Below are positions 1 through 8,175 of a stretch of 64,000 nucleotides of DNA, one piece after another. The notes under the pieces are model-generated. The model was not told where the DNA came from. It saw only the letters and a list, made by a program, of their open reading frames with translations, and searched no databases. The stretch's first letter is position 1. Every line of letters starts with the position of its first letter. The translations under genes were made by a program, and so were the position numbers. Source of the stretch: Microbacterium aurantiacum (GTDB lineage: Bacteria > Actinomycetota > Actinomycetes > Actinomycetales > Microbacteriaceae); contig NZ_PGGU01000005.1 of the NCBI RefSeq assembly GCF_002872075.1, positions 248,001 through 312,000 on the forward strand, in the 5' to 3' direction.

Positions 1-752
1 ACGGGATCAGCGAGAAGAAGAACGCGATGACCGCCAGAACGGCGGGGAACGGGGCGTCGATGATCGAGAGGAAGATCGCGCTCAGGATGCCGTTGATGAC
101 GCCCTGGCTGACCTGTCCCATGACGTAGTACCCGACCGAGTCGGTGATCTGGTCGGCGATGTCGATGAACCGCTCTCGCTTCGACGCCGGGGCGAGCTGG
201 TACACAGCGCGCTTGAGGGAGGGAGTGGAAGCCGTCAGATAGATCGTGAGGATCAGCACGATGAAAGCGCCGAAGAGGCCGGTGACGATCGCCGTGCCGA
301 CGACGATGACGCTCTCGGTGATCGTGCCCCAGTTGTCCAGCAGCCAGTCGGTGGCATTCGTGAACAGATCGTCGATGAAAGACGGCTGCAAACCGGGGAA
401 GACGCCGATGATCCAGTCCTTGACGTCCTCGAGCGCAGTGCTCTGGAGGAAGACCGTGATCCTCCCCACGAGCTGCGTGATCTGGTCGATGAGGAGGGGC
501 AGCACCATCAGCACGATGCCCGCGAAGACACCGAGCACCGCGAGGATCGTGATCAGCACTGCGAGCCACCGGGGGAGCCTGCGCCGCTCGAGGAATGCCA
601 CGACGGGGTCGAGACCGAGACTGAGGAAGAGCGCGGTGCCGACATAGAGCAGCACGGTGGAGAGCGATTGGACGCTTCCGATGAGCATGATGCCCAGTCC
701 CACACCGAGCGTCGCCACCAGGGCGGTGCGGAAAGGGTTGTGGATCTTCATC
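1..752 (-). CDS. AI-2E family transporter, partial (C-terminus beyond the window edge)
   Basis: About 250 residues are visible, reading from an ATG at 752 and running off the left edge. The start is supported by GAGGAG placed 5 nt upstream. The protein opens with two hydrophobic helices (residues about 10-27 and 32-50), then a basic stretch, another pair of helices, a loop rich in D/W/F and further helices ending in the FFFSLIP-type segment. This is the architecture of the AI-2E/PerM (UPF0118) permease family of about 350-400 residues. The family exports or imports small solutes; the substrate cannot be told from sequence, and the quorum-sensing name is historical. It is divergent from the gene at 931. 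Confidence 0.8.
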
Positions 753-847
753 TGCGCTCCTCGGAATCTCGGATGCAGTCAGGCTATCCACCGCCGGGCT
801 CGGCGCCCGCACGACGTGCCGCGCGGACGGCGAGTGCCCCCTCGTGG

Positions 848-891
848 GCAACACTCAGGTGATTTCGCTAGTCTGAAATGTCGAGTGTTGC
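848..891. promoter_or_regulatory. 9-bp inverted repeat flanking a -10-like box upstream of the 931 gene
   Basis: GCAACACTC at 848-856 is the exact reverse complement of GAGTGTTGC at 883-891, with 26 nt between. A TAGTCT box at 869-874 sits between the arms, so transcription would start around 881 and give a leader of about 50 nt to the GTG at 931. The arrangement suits an operator around a promoter, but no regulator is implicated by sequence. The half-sites resemble those of the HrcA element, yet the spacer is far too long for that. Confidence 0.3.
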
Positions 892-930
892 GACTCGGGC
901 AGACGTCCGGGTCGCGTGAGGAGACTATTC

Positions 931-2844
931 GTGCGTTTCGTATGGGCCGTCGTGGCCTTCGTGCTGGCCACGGTGCTGATCGGTGCCGGGATCGCCCAGC
1001 GCACCGTCTTCATGGGCCCGTCGTCGCAGCAGATGCAGGTGAAGATCGATGAGCCCGCGCCGTTCGTGCTCATGGACGGCGATGTGCTCCGCGCCCGCCC
1101 CGGTGCGCAGACCCTGTTGCTCCGTGGTGAGGGCGAGATCTTCGCCGCCTACGGGCGCACCGCCGATCTGAAGGCATGGCTCGCCGATTCGGACTACAAC
1201 CAGGTGAGCCTTGACAAGGCCGGTCGTCCGACGGTGGAGGCCGTCGCAGCGACAGTCGCCGATGAGCCGGCCGAAGGCGAGGAACAGCCGGTCGAGGGAG
1301 AGGCGCCTGCGGACGATACCGCGGGTCGCAACCCTGCCGGCTCCGATCTGTGGCTCGACTCGTTCAGCGAGAAGGACGCCCTGATCGCAGACAACATGCA
1401 GCTTCCCGAGGGCATGAGTGTGCTGATCGCCCATGACGGCACGCAGGACGCGCCCGACAACATCGTCGTGTCCTGGCCGCTCGACACCTCCACTCCCTGG
1501 GCGGGTCCGCTCATGGCGGCCGGCGCAGCGGCACTGCTCGCAGGCCTGGTGATGTACGTTCTCGGCATCCGGCACCAGCGCCGCGGGCGTGGTCCACGCC
1601 GCAAGGGCCCCGGCCCGATGCCCGCGACCGAGCCGATCGAGCTCGCCGCCATTCCGCCGGCGGAGCGCGATGCGATCGAGGCTCCGGTCGGCGAGCCGAA
1701 GGCGACGGACACGACCGGGCACTCGGACGACGACAAGGAACCGGAGGCGCGGACATCCATGCGCGCACCCCGTTCGGCGCGACGTCGTCGGATGCTGGCG
1801 CTGCCCGCGCTCGGACTCACGGCGATTCTCGCCGCCGGCTGCTCGGCGGATTCCTGGCCGCAATTCGACGCGGCGTCGCCGACGCCGTCCCCGACGCCCA
1901 CGGTGATCGCCCCGGAGAACCAGAAGCCGCCGGCCGTGACCGAGGCTCAGGCGGCGCGCATCCTCCAGGAGGTCTCCAGCACCCTGGTGGAAGCCGACAC
2001 CGCTCTCGACCTCGAGCTCGCGAAGACCCGCCTCGATGGCGCCGCGCTGGCCGCTCGGGGTACCGAGTACGCCCTGCGCACAGCGCTCCCGGAGACTCCG
2101 GTACCGGCCGCGATCCCGACCGAGGACATCGAGGTCGTGCTCCCCGAAGCCACCGACCGTTGGCCGCGCACCGTGCTGCTCCTCTCGAAGAGCACAGCCG
2201 ACGAGACCGTGCCGCCGGCGATCCTCACCATGACTCAGCAGGATCCGTGGTCGAACTACAAGGTGACGAACATCGCCGAGATGCAGGCGTCGTCGAAGGT
2301 TCCCGACCTCGCCGCCCCTTGGCTGGGCACCTCGATCGTGCCGGCGGATTCCGCCTTCCTCAGCATGGCGCCCGGTGAGGTCGCCGCAGCGTTCGCCGAT
2401 GTCGTCGATACGGGGGAGCAGAGTGCCTCCTACGGACTGTTCGATGAGCTCTCGCTGAACCTCGCGACATCGATCCGGGACAGCCGGCAGGCGGTGGTGC
2501 AGAACCTCATCGACAACAACGCCGCAGCCACCGCTCAGACGGCGTTCGACATCGTGCCGTCCGACTCGGCGCCCGTGTCGATGACGACGCTCGACAGCGG
2601 GGCGATCGTCGCGGTCTCCCTCATCGACAAGGAGACGGTGACGCCCACCTCGGGCGACGCCGTCATCCGGTTCGGTGACAACGCTCAGGCGAAGGCGCTG
2701 ACCGGGGCGACCGAGTCGGCCAAGGGCGTCGAGACGACCTACGAATTCCAACTGTTCTTCGCGGTGCCGGCACAGAGCTCGACGGAGCAGATCCGTCTTC
2801 TGGCCGCCCGCCAGGACATTCTCAGTGTGCAGGTGATCAAGTGA
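931..2844 (+). CDS. Membrane-anchored protein with an internal lipobox-like segment, function unknown
   Basis: The protein has 637 residues from GTG 931, chosen because AGGAG lies 7 nt before it; an in-frame GTG at 916 would put that motif inside the coding region. There is an N-terminal membrane helix (residues about 4-23), an extracytoplasmic region of about 180 residues, a second helix near residue 200 (WAGPLMAAGAAALLAGLVMY), and a basic/acidic low-complexity linker. Near residue 300 follows RRRRMLALPALGL then LAAGC, which looks exactly like a lipoprotein signal peptide, and after it a 330-residue soluble domain. An internal ATG at 1759 with GGAGG 11 nt upstream could start a separate lipoprotein. 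I do not recognise a catalytic family. It overlaps the next gene by 4 nt (GTGA). Confidence 0.75.
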   Translation: MRFVWAVVAFVLATVLIGAGIAQRTVFMGPSSQQMQVKIDEPAPFVLMDGDVLRARPGAQTLLLRGEGEIFAAYGRTADLKAWLADSDYNQVSLDKAGRPTVEAVAATVADEPAEGEEQPVEGEAPADDTAGRNPAGSDLWLDSFSEKDALIADNMQLPEGMSVLIAHDGTQDAPDNIVVSWPLDTSTPWAGPLMAAGAAALLAGLVMYVLGIRHQRRGRGPRRKGPGPMPATEPIELAAIPPAERDAIEAPVGEPKATDTTGHSDDDKEPEARTSMRAPRSARRRRMLALPALGLTAILAAGCSADSWPQFDAASPTPSPTPTVIAPENQKPPAVTEAQAARILQEVSSTLVEADTALDLELAKTRLDGAALAARGTEYALRTALPETPVPAAIPTEDIEVVLPEATDRWPRTVLLLSKSTADETVPPAILTMTQQDPWSNYKVTNIAEMQASSKVPDLAAPWLGTSIVPADSAFLSMAPGEVAAAFADVVDTGEQSASYGLFDELSLNLATSIRDSRQAVVQNLIDNNAAATAQTAFDIVPSDSAPVSMTTLDSGAIVAVSLIDKETVTPTSGDAVIRFGDNAQAKALTGATESAKGVETTYEFQLFFAVPAQSSTEQIRLLAARQDILSVQVIK

Positions 2845-3773
2845 GCGAAATCTCCCCCGCCGCCCTTCGGGGTGCCGTCGACCTCTCCTCGTTGCGTGGC
2901 CGGTCCACGCGGCCGGCAGCCGCTGCCAGCACGGCGGCGCCCGGCATCGTCGATGTCGTCGTCGATGCGACGGACGAGTCGTTCGGCCAGATCCTCGAAC
3001 TGTCGCGCACCGTCCCCGTGGTGGTCGACCTCTGGGCCGAGTGGTGTGGACCATGCAAGCAGCTGAGCCCGATCATCGAGAAGGTGACCAGGGAACTCGG
3101 GGGCCGCGTTCTCCTCGCCAAGGTCGACGTCGACGCCAATCCCCAGCTCGCACAGGGCTTCCGGGCGCAGTCCATCCCGATGGTGGTCGCGCTGATCGCC
3201 GGTCAGCCGGTGCCGATGTTCACGGGCGCTGTGCCGGAGACGCAGGTGCGTGAGGTCTTCGCTCAGCTACTGCAGCTTGCGGCGCAGAACGGTGTCACCG
3301 GCACTCTTCCGCTCGGCGACGGCGCAGCCGAGCCGACCGAAGCCCCGGAGGAGCCGCCGATGCCGCCGCTGCATGCGGAGGCGTTCGCCGCCATCGAGGC
3401 CGGGGACTATGCCGCGGCGATCGTCGCATACGAGAAGGCACTCGCGGAGAACCCGCGGGACGAGGAGGCGATCGCCGGTCTCGGCCAGGTGCGGTTGCTC
3501 GACCGCGTGCAAGGACTCGATCTGCAGGAGGCCCGCGCCGCCGCTGCGGCCGCCCCGCTGGATGTGCCGGCGCAGTTCGCCGTCGCCGACCTCGACCTCG
3601 CCGGCGGACATGTGGACGACGCCTTCGGTCGTCTTCTCGACCTGTTCCAGGCGCTTCCCTCGGATGAGCGCCCCCCGGTGCGCGAGCGACTGGTCGAACT
3701 GTTCGGCCTGATCGGAGCATCCGATCCCCGGGTCATCACCGCCCGCAACCGGCTTTCATCGCTGCTGTTCTGA
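2841..3773 (+). CDS. Thioredoxin-domain TPR protein (YbbN/CnoX-like)
   Basis: This 310-residue protein has a short N-terminal extension, a thioredoxin fold with WCGPCKQ near residues 71-77 and a cis-Pro segment (SIPMV), then an acidic Pro-rich linker and C-terminal alpha-helical TPR-like repeats ending in NRLSSLLF. Members of this family act as holdases or co-chaperones that hand substrates to chaperonins, and some keep redox activity; both active-site cysteines are present here. The start GTG overlaps the stop of the upstream membrane protein, so the two are translationally coupled. In mycobacteria a similar thioredoxin also lies beside glgB/glgE (established gene order), which supports orthology. 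Confidence 0.88.
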   Translation: MSEISPAALRGAVDLSSLRGRSTRPAAAASTAAPGIVDVVVDATDESFGQILELSRTVPVVVDLWAEWCGPCKQLSPIIEKVTRELGGRVLLAKVDVDANPQLAQGFRAQSIPMVVALIAGQPVPMFTGAVPETQVREVFAQLLQLAAQNGVTGTLPLGDGAAEPTEAPEEPPMPPLHAEAFAAIEAGDYAAAIVAYEKALAENPRDEEAIAGLGQVRLLDRVQGLDLQEARAAAAAAPLDVPAQFAVADLDLAGGHVDDAFGRLLDLFQALPSDERPPVRERLVELFGLIGASDPRVITARNRLSSLLF

Positions 3774-3798
3774 AGCGCGGTCTGAACCGCCGTCAGAA

Positions 3799-3826
3799 GG
3801 GCTCGGGACCGATCGGTCCCGAGCCC
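3799..3826. terminator. Bidirectional hairpin between convergent genes
   Basis: A perfect palindrome with a 12-bp GC-rich stem (3799-3810 and 3815-3826) and GATC loop sits between the stop of the thioredoxin-TPR gene (3773) and the stop of glgB (3836). There is only a weak T-tract (GCGTTT) on the plus side. The position suits a shared terminator for the two convergent operons. Confidence 0.75.
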
Positions 3827-3835
3827 GTCCGCGTT

Positions 3836-6040
3836 TCAGCCGTGGTTGACGGTCGGAACATGCGGCTCGGGCTGGTGCCGCAACCACAGCGTGGACAGCG
3901 CCGGCAGCGTCACGGTCGCCGTCGGTGCTCCCTCGCCGTCGGAGTGCGCCACGACCATGCCGAGGTTGCCCGAACCGCGACCGCCGTAGTCCGCGGCATC
4001 CGTGTTCAGGATCTCCTGCCAGACGCCCTCCCGCGGGAGGGCGAGGCGATAGCCGGCGTGCTCGACGCCGGCGAAGTTGCTGATGACGACCAGCCGTCCG
4101 CCGTGCGCGTCACGCCGTTCGAACGCGATCACCGTCGGATCCCAGCTGGGCGCGCCCAGCCGAGTGAAGGATGAGCTGTCGTTGTCGCGTTCCCACAGCG
4201 GCGCCTGGGCGCGATACGTGCTGTTCAACGCGCCGATGAAGCTCTGCAGCTGCGCGTGCGACGGCTGGTCCAGCAGCCACCAGTCGAGTTCGCGTCCTTC
4301 AGACCACTCGGCGATCTGACCGAACTCCTGGCCCATGAACAGGAGGTTCTTGCCCGGGTGGCCCCACATGTACCCGAGGTAGGCGCGGACGTTGGCGAGC
4401 TTGTGCCAGTGGTCGCCCGGCATCTTCGCCAGCAGGCTTCCCTTTCCGTGCACGACCTCGTCATGGCTGATGGGGAGGAGGTAGTTCTCGCCGAAGGCGT
4501 AGACGAACGAGAAGGTCATCTCGCCCTCGTGGTGGGCGCGGTACATCGGATCGCGCTCGATGTACTGCAGGGAATCGTTCATCCACCCCATGTTCCACTT
4601 GAACCCGAAGCCGAGCCCGGCGTGACTGGTCGGGGCGGTGACGCCGGGGAAGCTGGTCGACTCCTCGGCGATCATGACGACCCCCGGATGCAGCCGATAA
4701 GCCGTGGCGTTGACCTCCTGCAGGAACCGGATGGCCTCCAGATTCTCCCGTCCGCCGTGGATGTTCGGCTCCCACTCGCCCTCGTTGCGCGAGTAGTCCA
4801 GGTACAGCATCGACGCGACGGCGTCCACGCGCAGCCCGTCGACGTGGAACTCGCCGAGCCAGAAGAGAGCGTTCGCGACGAGGAAGTTGCGTACCTCGTT
4901 GCGTCCGTAGTCGAAGATCAGCGTGCCCCAGTCCTGGTGCTCTCCGCGACGGGGATCCGGGTGCTCGTAGAGCGCCTGCCCGTCGAAGCGGGCCAGCGCG
5001 AACGCGTCCTTCGGGAAATGGCCGGGAACCCAGTCCATGATCACGCCGATGCCCGCCTGGTGCAAGCGGTCGATCAGGTACTTGAGGTCGTCCGGGCTGC
5101 CGAAACGGCTGGTCGCGGCATAGTAGCCGCTGACCTGGTAGCCCCACGAACCGCCGAAGGGGTGCTCGGCGAGCGGCATGAACTCGACGTGGGTGAACCC
5201 GGTCTCGGTCACGTGCGCGATGAGCGGGTCGGCGATGTCGCGGTAGCCGAGGCCGTGGCGCCATGAACCGAGATGCACCTCGTACACCGATAAGGGCTGC
5301 GCGACCGCATGCGTCGCCGCTCTCCGAGTCATCCAGGCCCCATCGGACCACGTGTGCGTAGAGCTCGTGACCACCGAGGCGGTGCCAAGCGGCACCTCTG
5401 CGGCCAAGGCCATCGGATCAGCCTTGAGAATCCATCCGCCGCTCCTCGTGCGGATCTGGTACTTGTACTTGGCGCCGATCGAGAGATCCGGGATGAACAG
5501 CTCCCAGAGGCCGCTCACGCCCATCGAACGCATCGCGTGCGCTTCGCCGTTCCAGTCGTTGTGGTCGCCGACGACCCTGACCGCGGTGGCATTCGGCGCC
5601 CATACGGCGAACGAGACGCCCGACTCGCCGTCGACCGACAGCGGATGGGCTCCGAGCGCCTGCCAGAGCCGCTCGTGCCGTCCCTCGGCGATCAGGTGCA
5701 GGTCCAGCTCGCCCAGGGTGGGAAGGTGCCGGTAAGGGTCGCCGGCGATCGTCTCCTCGACGTCGGTGTATGCGGTGGCGACGCGGTACGGGACGGGTGG
5801 TCCGTCGTGGCGTGCCTCCCAGATCCCGTGGGCGGCGTGCTCGAGTTCGAGCCGCGTGCCGTCCGCGAACACGGCCGCGACGGACGAGGCGAGGGGACGC
5901 CGTACCCGGATCACCGTCACGGTGCGATCGGCGGCGGTCGTGATCGGATGCGCTCCGAGGAGGGCGTGCGGTTCGTGATGGGATCCCGCCGCGACAGCCT
6001 CCCAGTCGGCGGAGACGCTGATGTCTTCTGCGTAGCTCAT
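3836..6040 (-). CDS. glgB: 1,4-alpha-glucan branching enzyme
   Basis: The 734-residue protein cleaves alpha-1,4-glucan chains and rejoins the fragment in alpha-1,6 linkage during glycogen synthesis. It has an N-terminal branching-enzyme domain, a CBM48-type domain (FAVWAPNATAVRVVGDHN, about residues 140-225), a GH13 barrel and a C-terminal beta domain. Catalytic residues are visible: D406 in GLRVDAV, E459 in MIAEEST and D527 in ISHDEVVHGKG. The ATG at 6040 overlaps the stop of glgE (6037-6039) as ATGA, which fixes the start and shows coupled translation. Length is normal for the actinobacterial two-N-domain type. Confidence 0.97.
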   Translation of the reverse strand: MSYAEDISVSADWEAVAAGSHHEPHALLGAHPITTAADRTVTVIRVRRPLASSVAAVFADGTRLELEHAAHGIWEARHDGPPVPYRVATAYTDVEETIAGDPYRHLPTLGELDLHLIAEGRHERLWQALGAHPLSVDGESGVSFAVWAPNATAVRVVGDHNDWNGEAHAMRSMGVSGLWELFIPDLSIGAKYKYQIRTRSGGWILKADPMALAAEVPLGTASVVTSSTHTWSDGAWMTRRAATHAVAQPLSVYEVHLGSWRHGLGYRDIADPLIAHVTETGFTHVEFMPLAEHPFGGSWGYQVSGYYAATSRFGSPDDLKYLIDRLHQAGIGVIMDWVPGHFPKDAFALARFDGQALYEHPDPRRGEHQDWGTLIFDYGRNEVRNFLVANALFWLGEFHVDGLRVDAVASMLYLDYSRNEGEWEPNIHGGRENLEAIRFLQEVNATAYRLHPGVVMIAEESTSFPGVTAPTSHAGLGFGFKWNMGWMNDSLQYIERDPMYRAHHEGEMTFSFVYAFGENYLLPISHDEVVHGKGSLLAKMPGDHWHKLANVRAYLGYMWGHPGKNLLFMGQEFGQIAEWSEGRELDWWLLDQPSHAQLQSFIGALNSTYRAQAPLWERDNDSSSFTRLGAPSWDPTVIAFERRDAHGGRLVVISNFAGVEHAGYRLALPREGVWQEILNTDAADYGGRGSGNLGMVVAHSDGEGAPTATVTLPALSTLWLRHQPEPHVPTVNHG

Positions 6041-8109
6041 GCTCGCTCCTTCACCCTCAGAATGTGCACCGGCTCGGCGAAGGCGTCGAGCCGCACATAG
6101 TTGTGGTCGCTCCAGGTCCAGACGCTGCCCGAGAGCAGATCCTCGACCTCGAAGCTCTCGCCGAGCGGGATGCCCCACACGCGCGTGTCGAGGTGCACCG
6201 TCGTCTGCCGCACCGAGTGGGGGTCGACGTTGGCGACCACGATGATCGTGTCCGGCTTGCCGGTTCCGGTGAACGCGGCATCGAGGTGCTTGCTGTACAC
6301 GAGGATCGAATCGTCGTCGCTCCAGTGCACCGAGAAGTTGCGAAGCTGGCGGAGCGCGGGATGGGTGCGGCGGATCTCGTTCAGGCGGCGCAGCAGTGGC
6401 GCGAGGGAATCGCCTCTCTCCTCGGCGCCGTCCCAGTCCCGGAACTTGTACTCGTACTTCTCGTTGTCGATGTTCTCCTCGGACCCGGGCCGGGCGACGT
6501 TCTCGACGAGCTCGTAGCCCGCATACACGCCCCAGATCGGCGCTGCGGTTGCGGCGATCGCCGCGCGGATGCGGTAGGCGGCGCGTCCTCCGAACTGGAG
6601 GTATTCGGTGAGGATGTCGTGCGTGTTCACGAAGAGGTTCGGCCGCATGAAGTCGGCGGTGTCGTGCGAGACGGACGTCAGGAACTCCTCGAGCTCCGCC
6701 TTCGTGTTCCGCCAGGTGAAGTACGAATAGCTCTGCTGGAAGCCCGCCTTCGCGAGGCTCTGCATCATCGCCGGTCGCGTGAACGCCTCGGACAGGAAGA
6801 TCACGTCAGGATCCTCGCCGCACACGATGCCGATGAGCCACTCCCAGAACTGCACCGGCTTGGTGTGCGGGTTGTCCACGCGGAAGATCTTCACCCCCTG
6901 CGACACCCAGTGCCGCACGACTCGGAGCACCTCGGCATAGATGCCGGCCGGGTCGCGGTCGAAGTTGATCGGATAGATGTCCTGATACTTCTTCGGGGGA
7001 TTCTCGGCGTACGCGATCGTGCCATCCGGCAGCACTGTGAACCATTCCGGATGCTCCACGACCCAGGGGTGATCCGGAGCGGCCTGCAGCGCGAGGTCGA
7101 GTGCGACTTCCATCCCCTCCTTCTGAGCGGCGCGGACGAAGGCCCGGAAGTCGGCGGCGGTTCCCAAGTCTCGGTGGATGGCGTCGTGGCCGCCGTCGGC
7201 GGAGCCGATCGCATACGGGGAGCCGGGATCACCCGCCAGAGCCTCCAGCGTGTTGTTGCGCCCCTTGCGGTTGATCTCCCCGATCGGGTGGATCGGAGGC
7301 AGGTAGATGACGTCGAAACCCATGCCGGCGACGCCCGGCAGGCGCTTGATCGCGGAGCGGAACGTCCCGCTCTTGACCGTTCCGTCCTTCAGGCGCTTCG
7401 CCCCTTCGGAGCGGGGGAAGAACTCGTACCAGGCGCCGACTCCGGCGAGTTCCCGCTCGACGACGATACGGAGCGGTGCGGACGCGGAGTGCAGCGTACT
7501 GAGGGGCCGTTCGGCGAAGATCGTGGCGAGTTCTGCGTCCGTGGCGACGGCTGAGATCTGTTGCGCGTCCGCATCCTGCATCCGCTGCGCGGCAGCCGCC
7601 AGGTGCCGCCGCTGAGCGGCCGGACGGCCCTTTTCAGCGGCCGCGCGCACGAGGAGCTGCGCGCCGAGCGCGGCCATCACCGGTGTGTCGACGTCGACCG
7701 CGGCCTTCAGCTCGGCGGCGTGCGCCCAGGTCGCGAAGTCGTCGGAGAACGCTTCGAAGCGGTAGGTCCAGGCGCCTCGTTCGTCCAGCGCGACGTCAGC
7801 GCGCCAGCGGTCGGTCCCGTCCCGGAGCGGGGCGAGACGGTGCAGGCTCTCCTCGCCACCCGGAGAGGTCAGCCGGAGATGCACGCCGATGATGTCGTGT
7901 CCCTCGCGGAAAGCCGTCACCCCGAACGGCACGACCTCGCCGGCGAACGCCTTGGCGGAGAACCCGCCGGGCACCCGAGGCGACGGCGACACCAACGGGA
8001 TGCGCGTCGTGCGCAGATCCTCGGAGTCGTCGGTGTGCCCCAGGGGGCGCAGCGGAATCTGGACGGGGCTCCGAAGAGCCGCTGTTCGGGTGTCGTTGCG
8101 TGAGGCCAC
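6037..8109 (-). CDS. glgE: Alpha-1,4-glucan:maltose-1-phosphate maltosyltransferase
   Basis: GlgE extends linear alpha-glucan using maltose 1-phosphate made from trehalose. The 690-residue protein has an N-terminal beta domain, a GH13_3 barrel with PPIHPIGEINRKGRNN, the nucleophile D412 in FRVDNPHTKP and acid/base E441 in FLSEAFTRP; the 29-residue spacing matches characterised GlgE enzymes. I chose GTG 8109 because TACATT lies exactly 6 nt upstream, giving a leaderless start; an in-frame GTG at 8133 would add 8 residues and has no better ribosome site. It is the first gene of the glgE-glgB pair. Genes making maltose 1-phosphate (treS, pep2) are not in the window. Confidence 0.95.
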   Translation of the reverse strand: MASRNDTRTAALRSPVQIPLRPLGHTDDSEDLRTTRIPLVSPSPRVPGGFSAKAFAGEVVPFGVTAFREGHDIIGVHLRLTSPGGEESLHRLAPLRDGTDRWRADVALDERGAWTYRFEAFSDDFATWAHAAELKAAVDVDTPVMAALGAQLLVRAAAEKGRPAAQRRHLAAAAQRMQDADAQQISAVATDAELATIFAERPLSTLHSASAPLRIVVERELAGVGAWYEFFPRSEGAKRLKDGTVKSGTFRSAIKRLPGVAGMGFDVIYLPPIHPIGEINRKGRNNTLEALAGDPGSPYAIGSADGGHDAIHRDLGTAADFRAFVRAAQKEGMEVALDLALQAAPDHPWVVEHPEWFTVLPDGTIAYAENPPKKYQDIYPINFDRDPAGIYAEVLRVVRHWVSQGVKIFRVDNPHTKPVQFWEWLIGIVCGEDPDVIFLSEAFTRPAMMQSLAKAGFQQSYSYFTWRNTKAELEEFLTSVSHDTADFMRPNLFVNTHDILTEYLQFGGRAAYRIRAAIAATAAPIWGVYAGYELVENVARPGSEENIDNEKYEYKFRDWDGAEERGDSLAPLLRRLNEIRRTHPALRQLRNFSVHWSDDDSILVYSKHLDAAFTGTGKPDTIIVVANVDPHSVRQTTVHLDTRVWGIPLGESFEVEDLLSGSVWTWSDHNYVRLDAFAEPVHILRVKERA

Positions 8110-8115
8110 TAGCTG

Positions 8116-8121
8116 AATGTA
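8116..8121 (-). promoter_or_regulatory. -10 box of glgE, leaderless start
   Basis: TACATT on the minus strand is followed by 6 nt and then the GTG at 8109, so transcription and translation would begin together. A weak -35-like TTCCAG lies 17 nt upstream. Confidence 0.45.
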
Positions 8122-8175
8122 CCGCCCTCGCACCTCGGCTGGAAGCGAGCCGCCGGGGTGGCCGCCGACCTCGCT

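Noticed and set aside
925..3054. Long minus-strand open frame of about 700 residues opposite the 931 and 2841 genes
   Set aside because: Arg/His/Gly-rich translation with no domain, opposite two genes with clear signals; high GC leaves few stops in antisense frames.
6064..7554. Plus-strand open frame of 496 residues opposite glgE
   Set aside because: Antisense shadow; the glgE frame has conserved catalytic residues.
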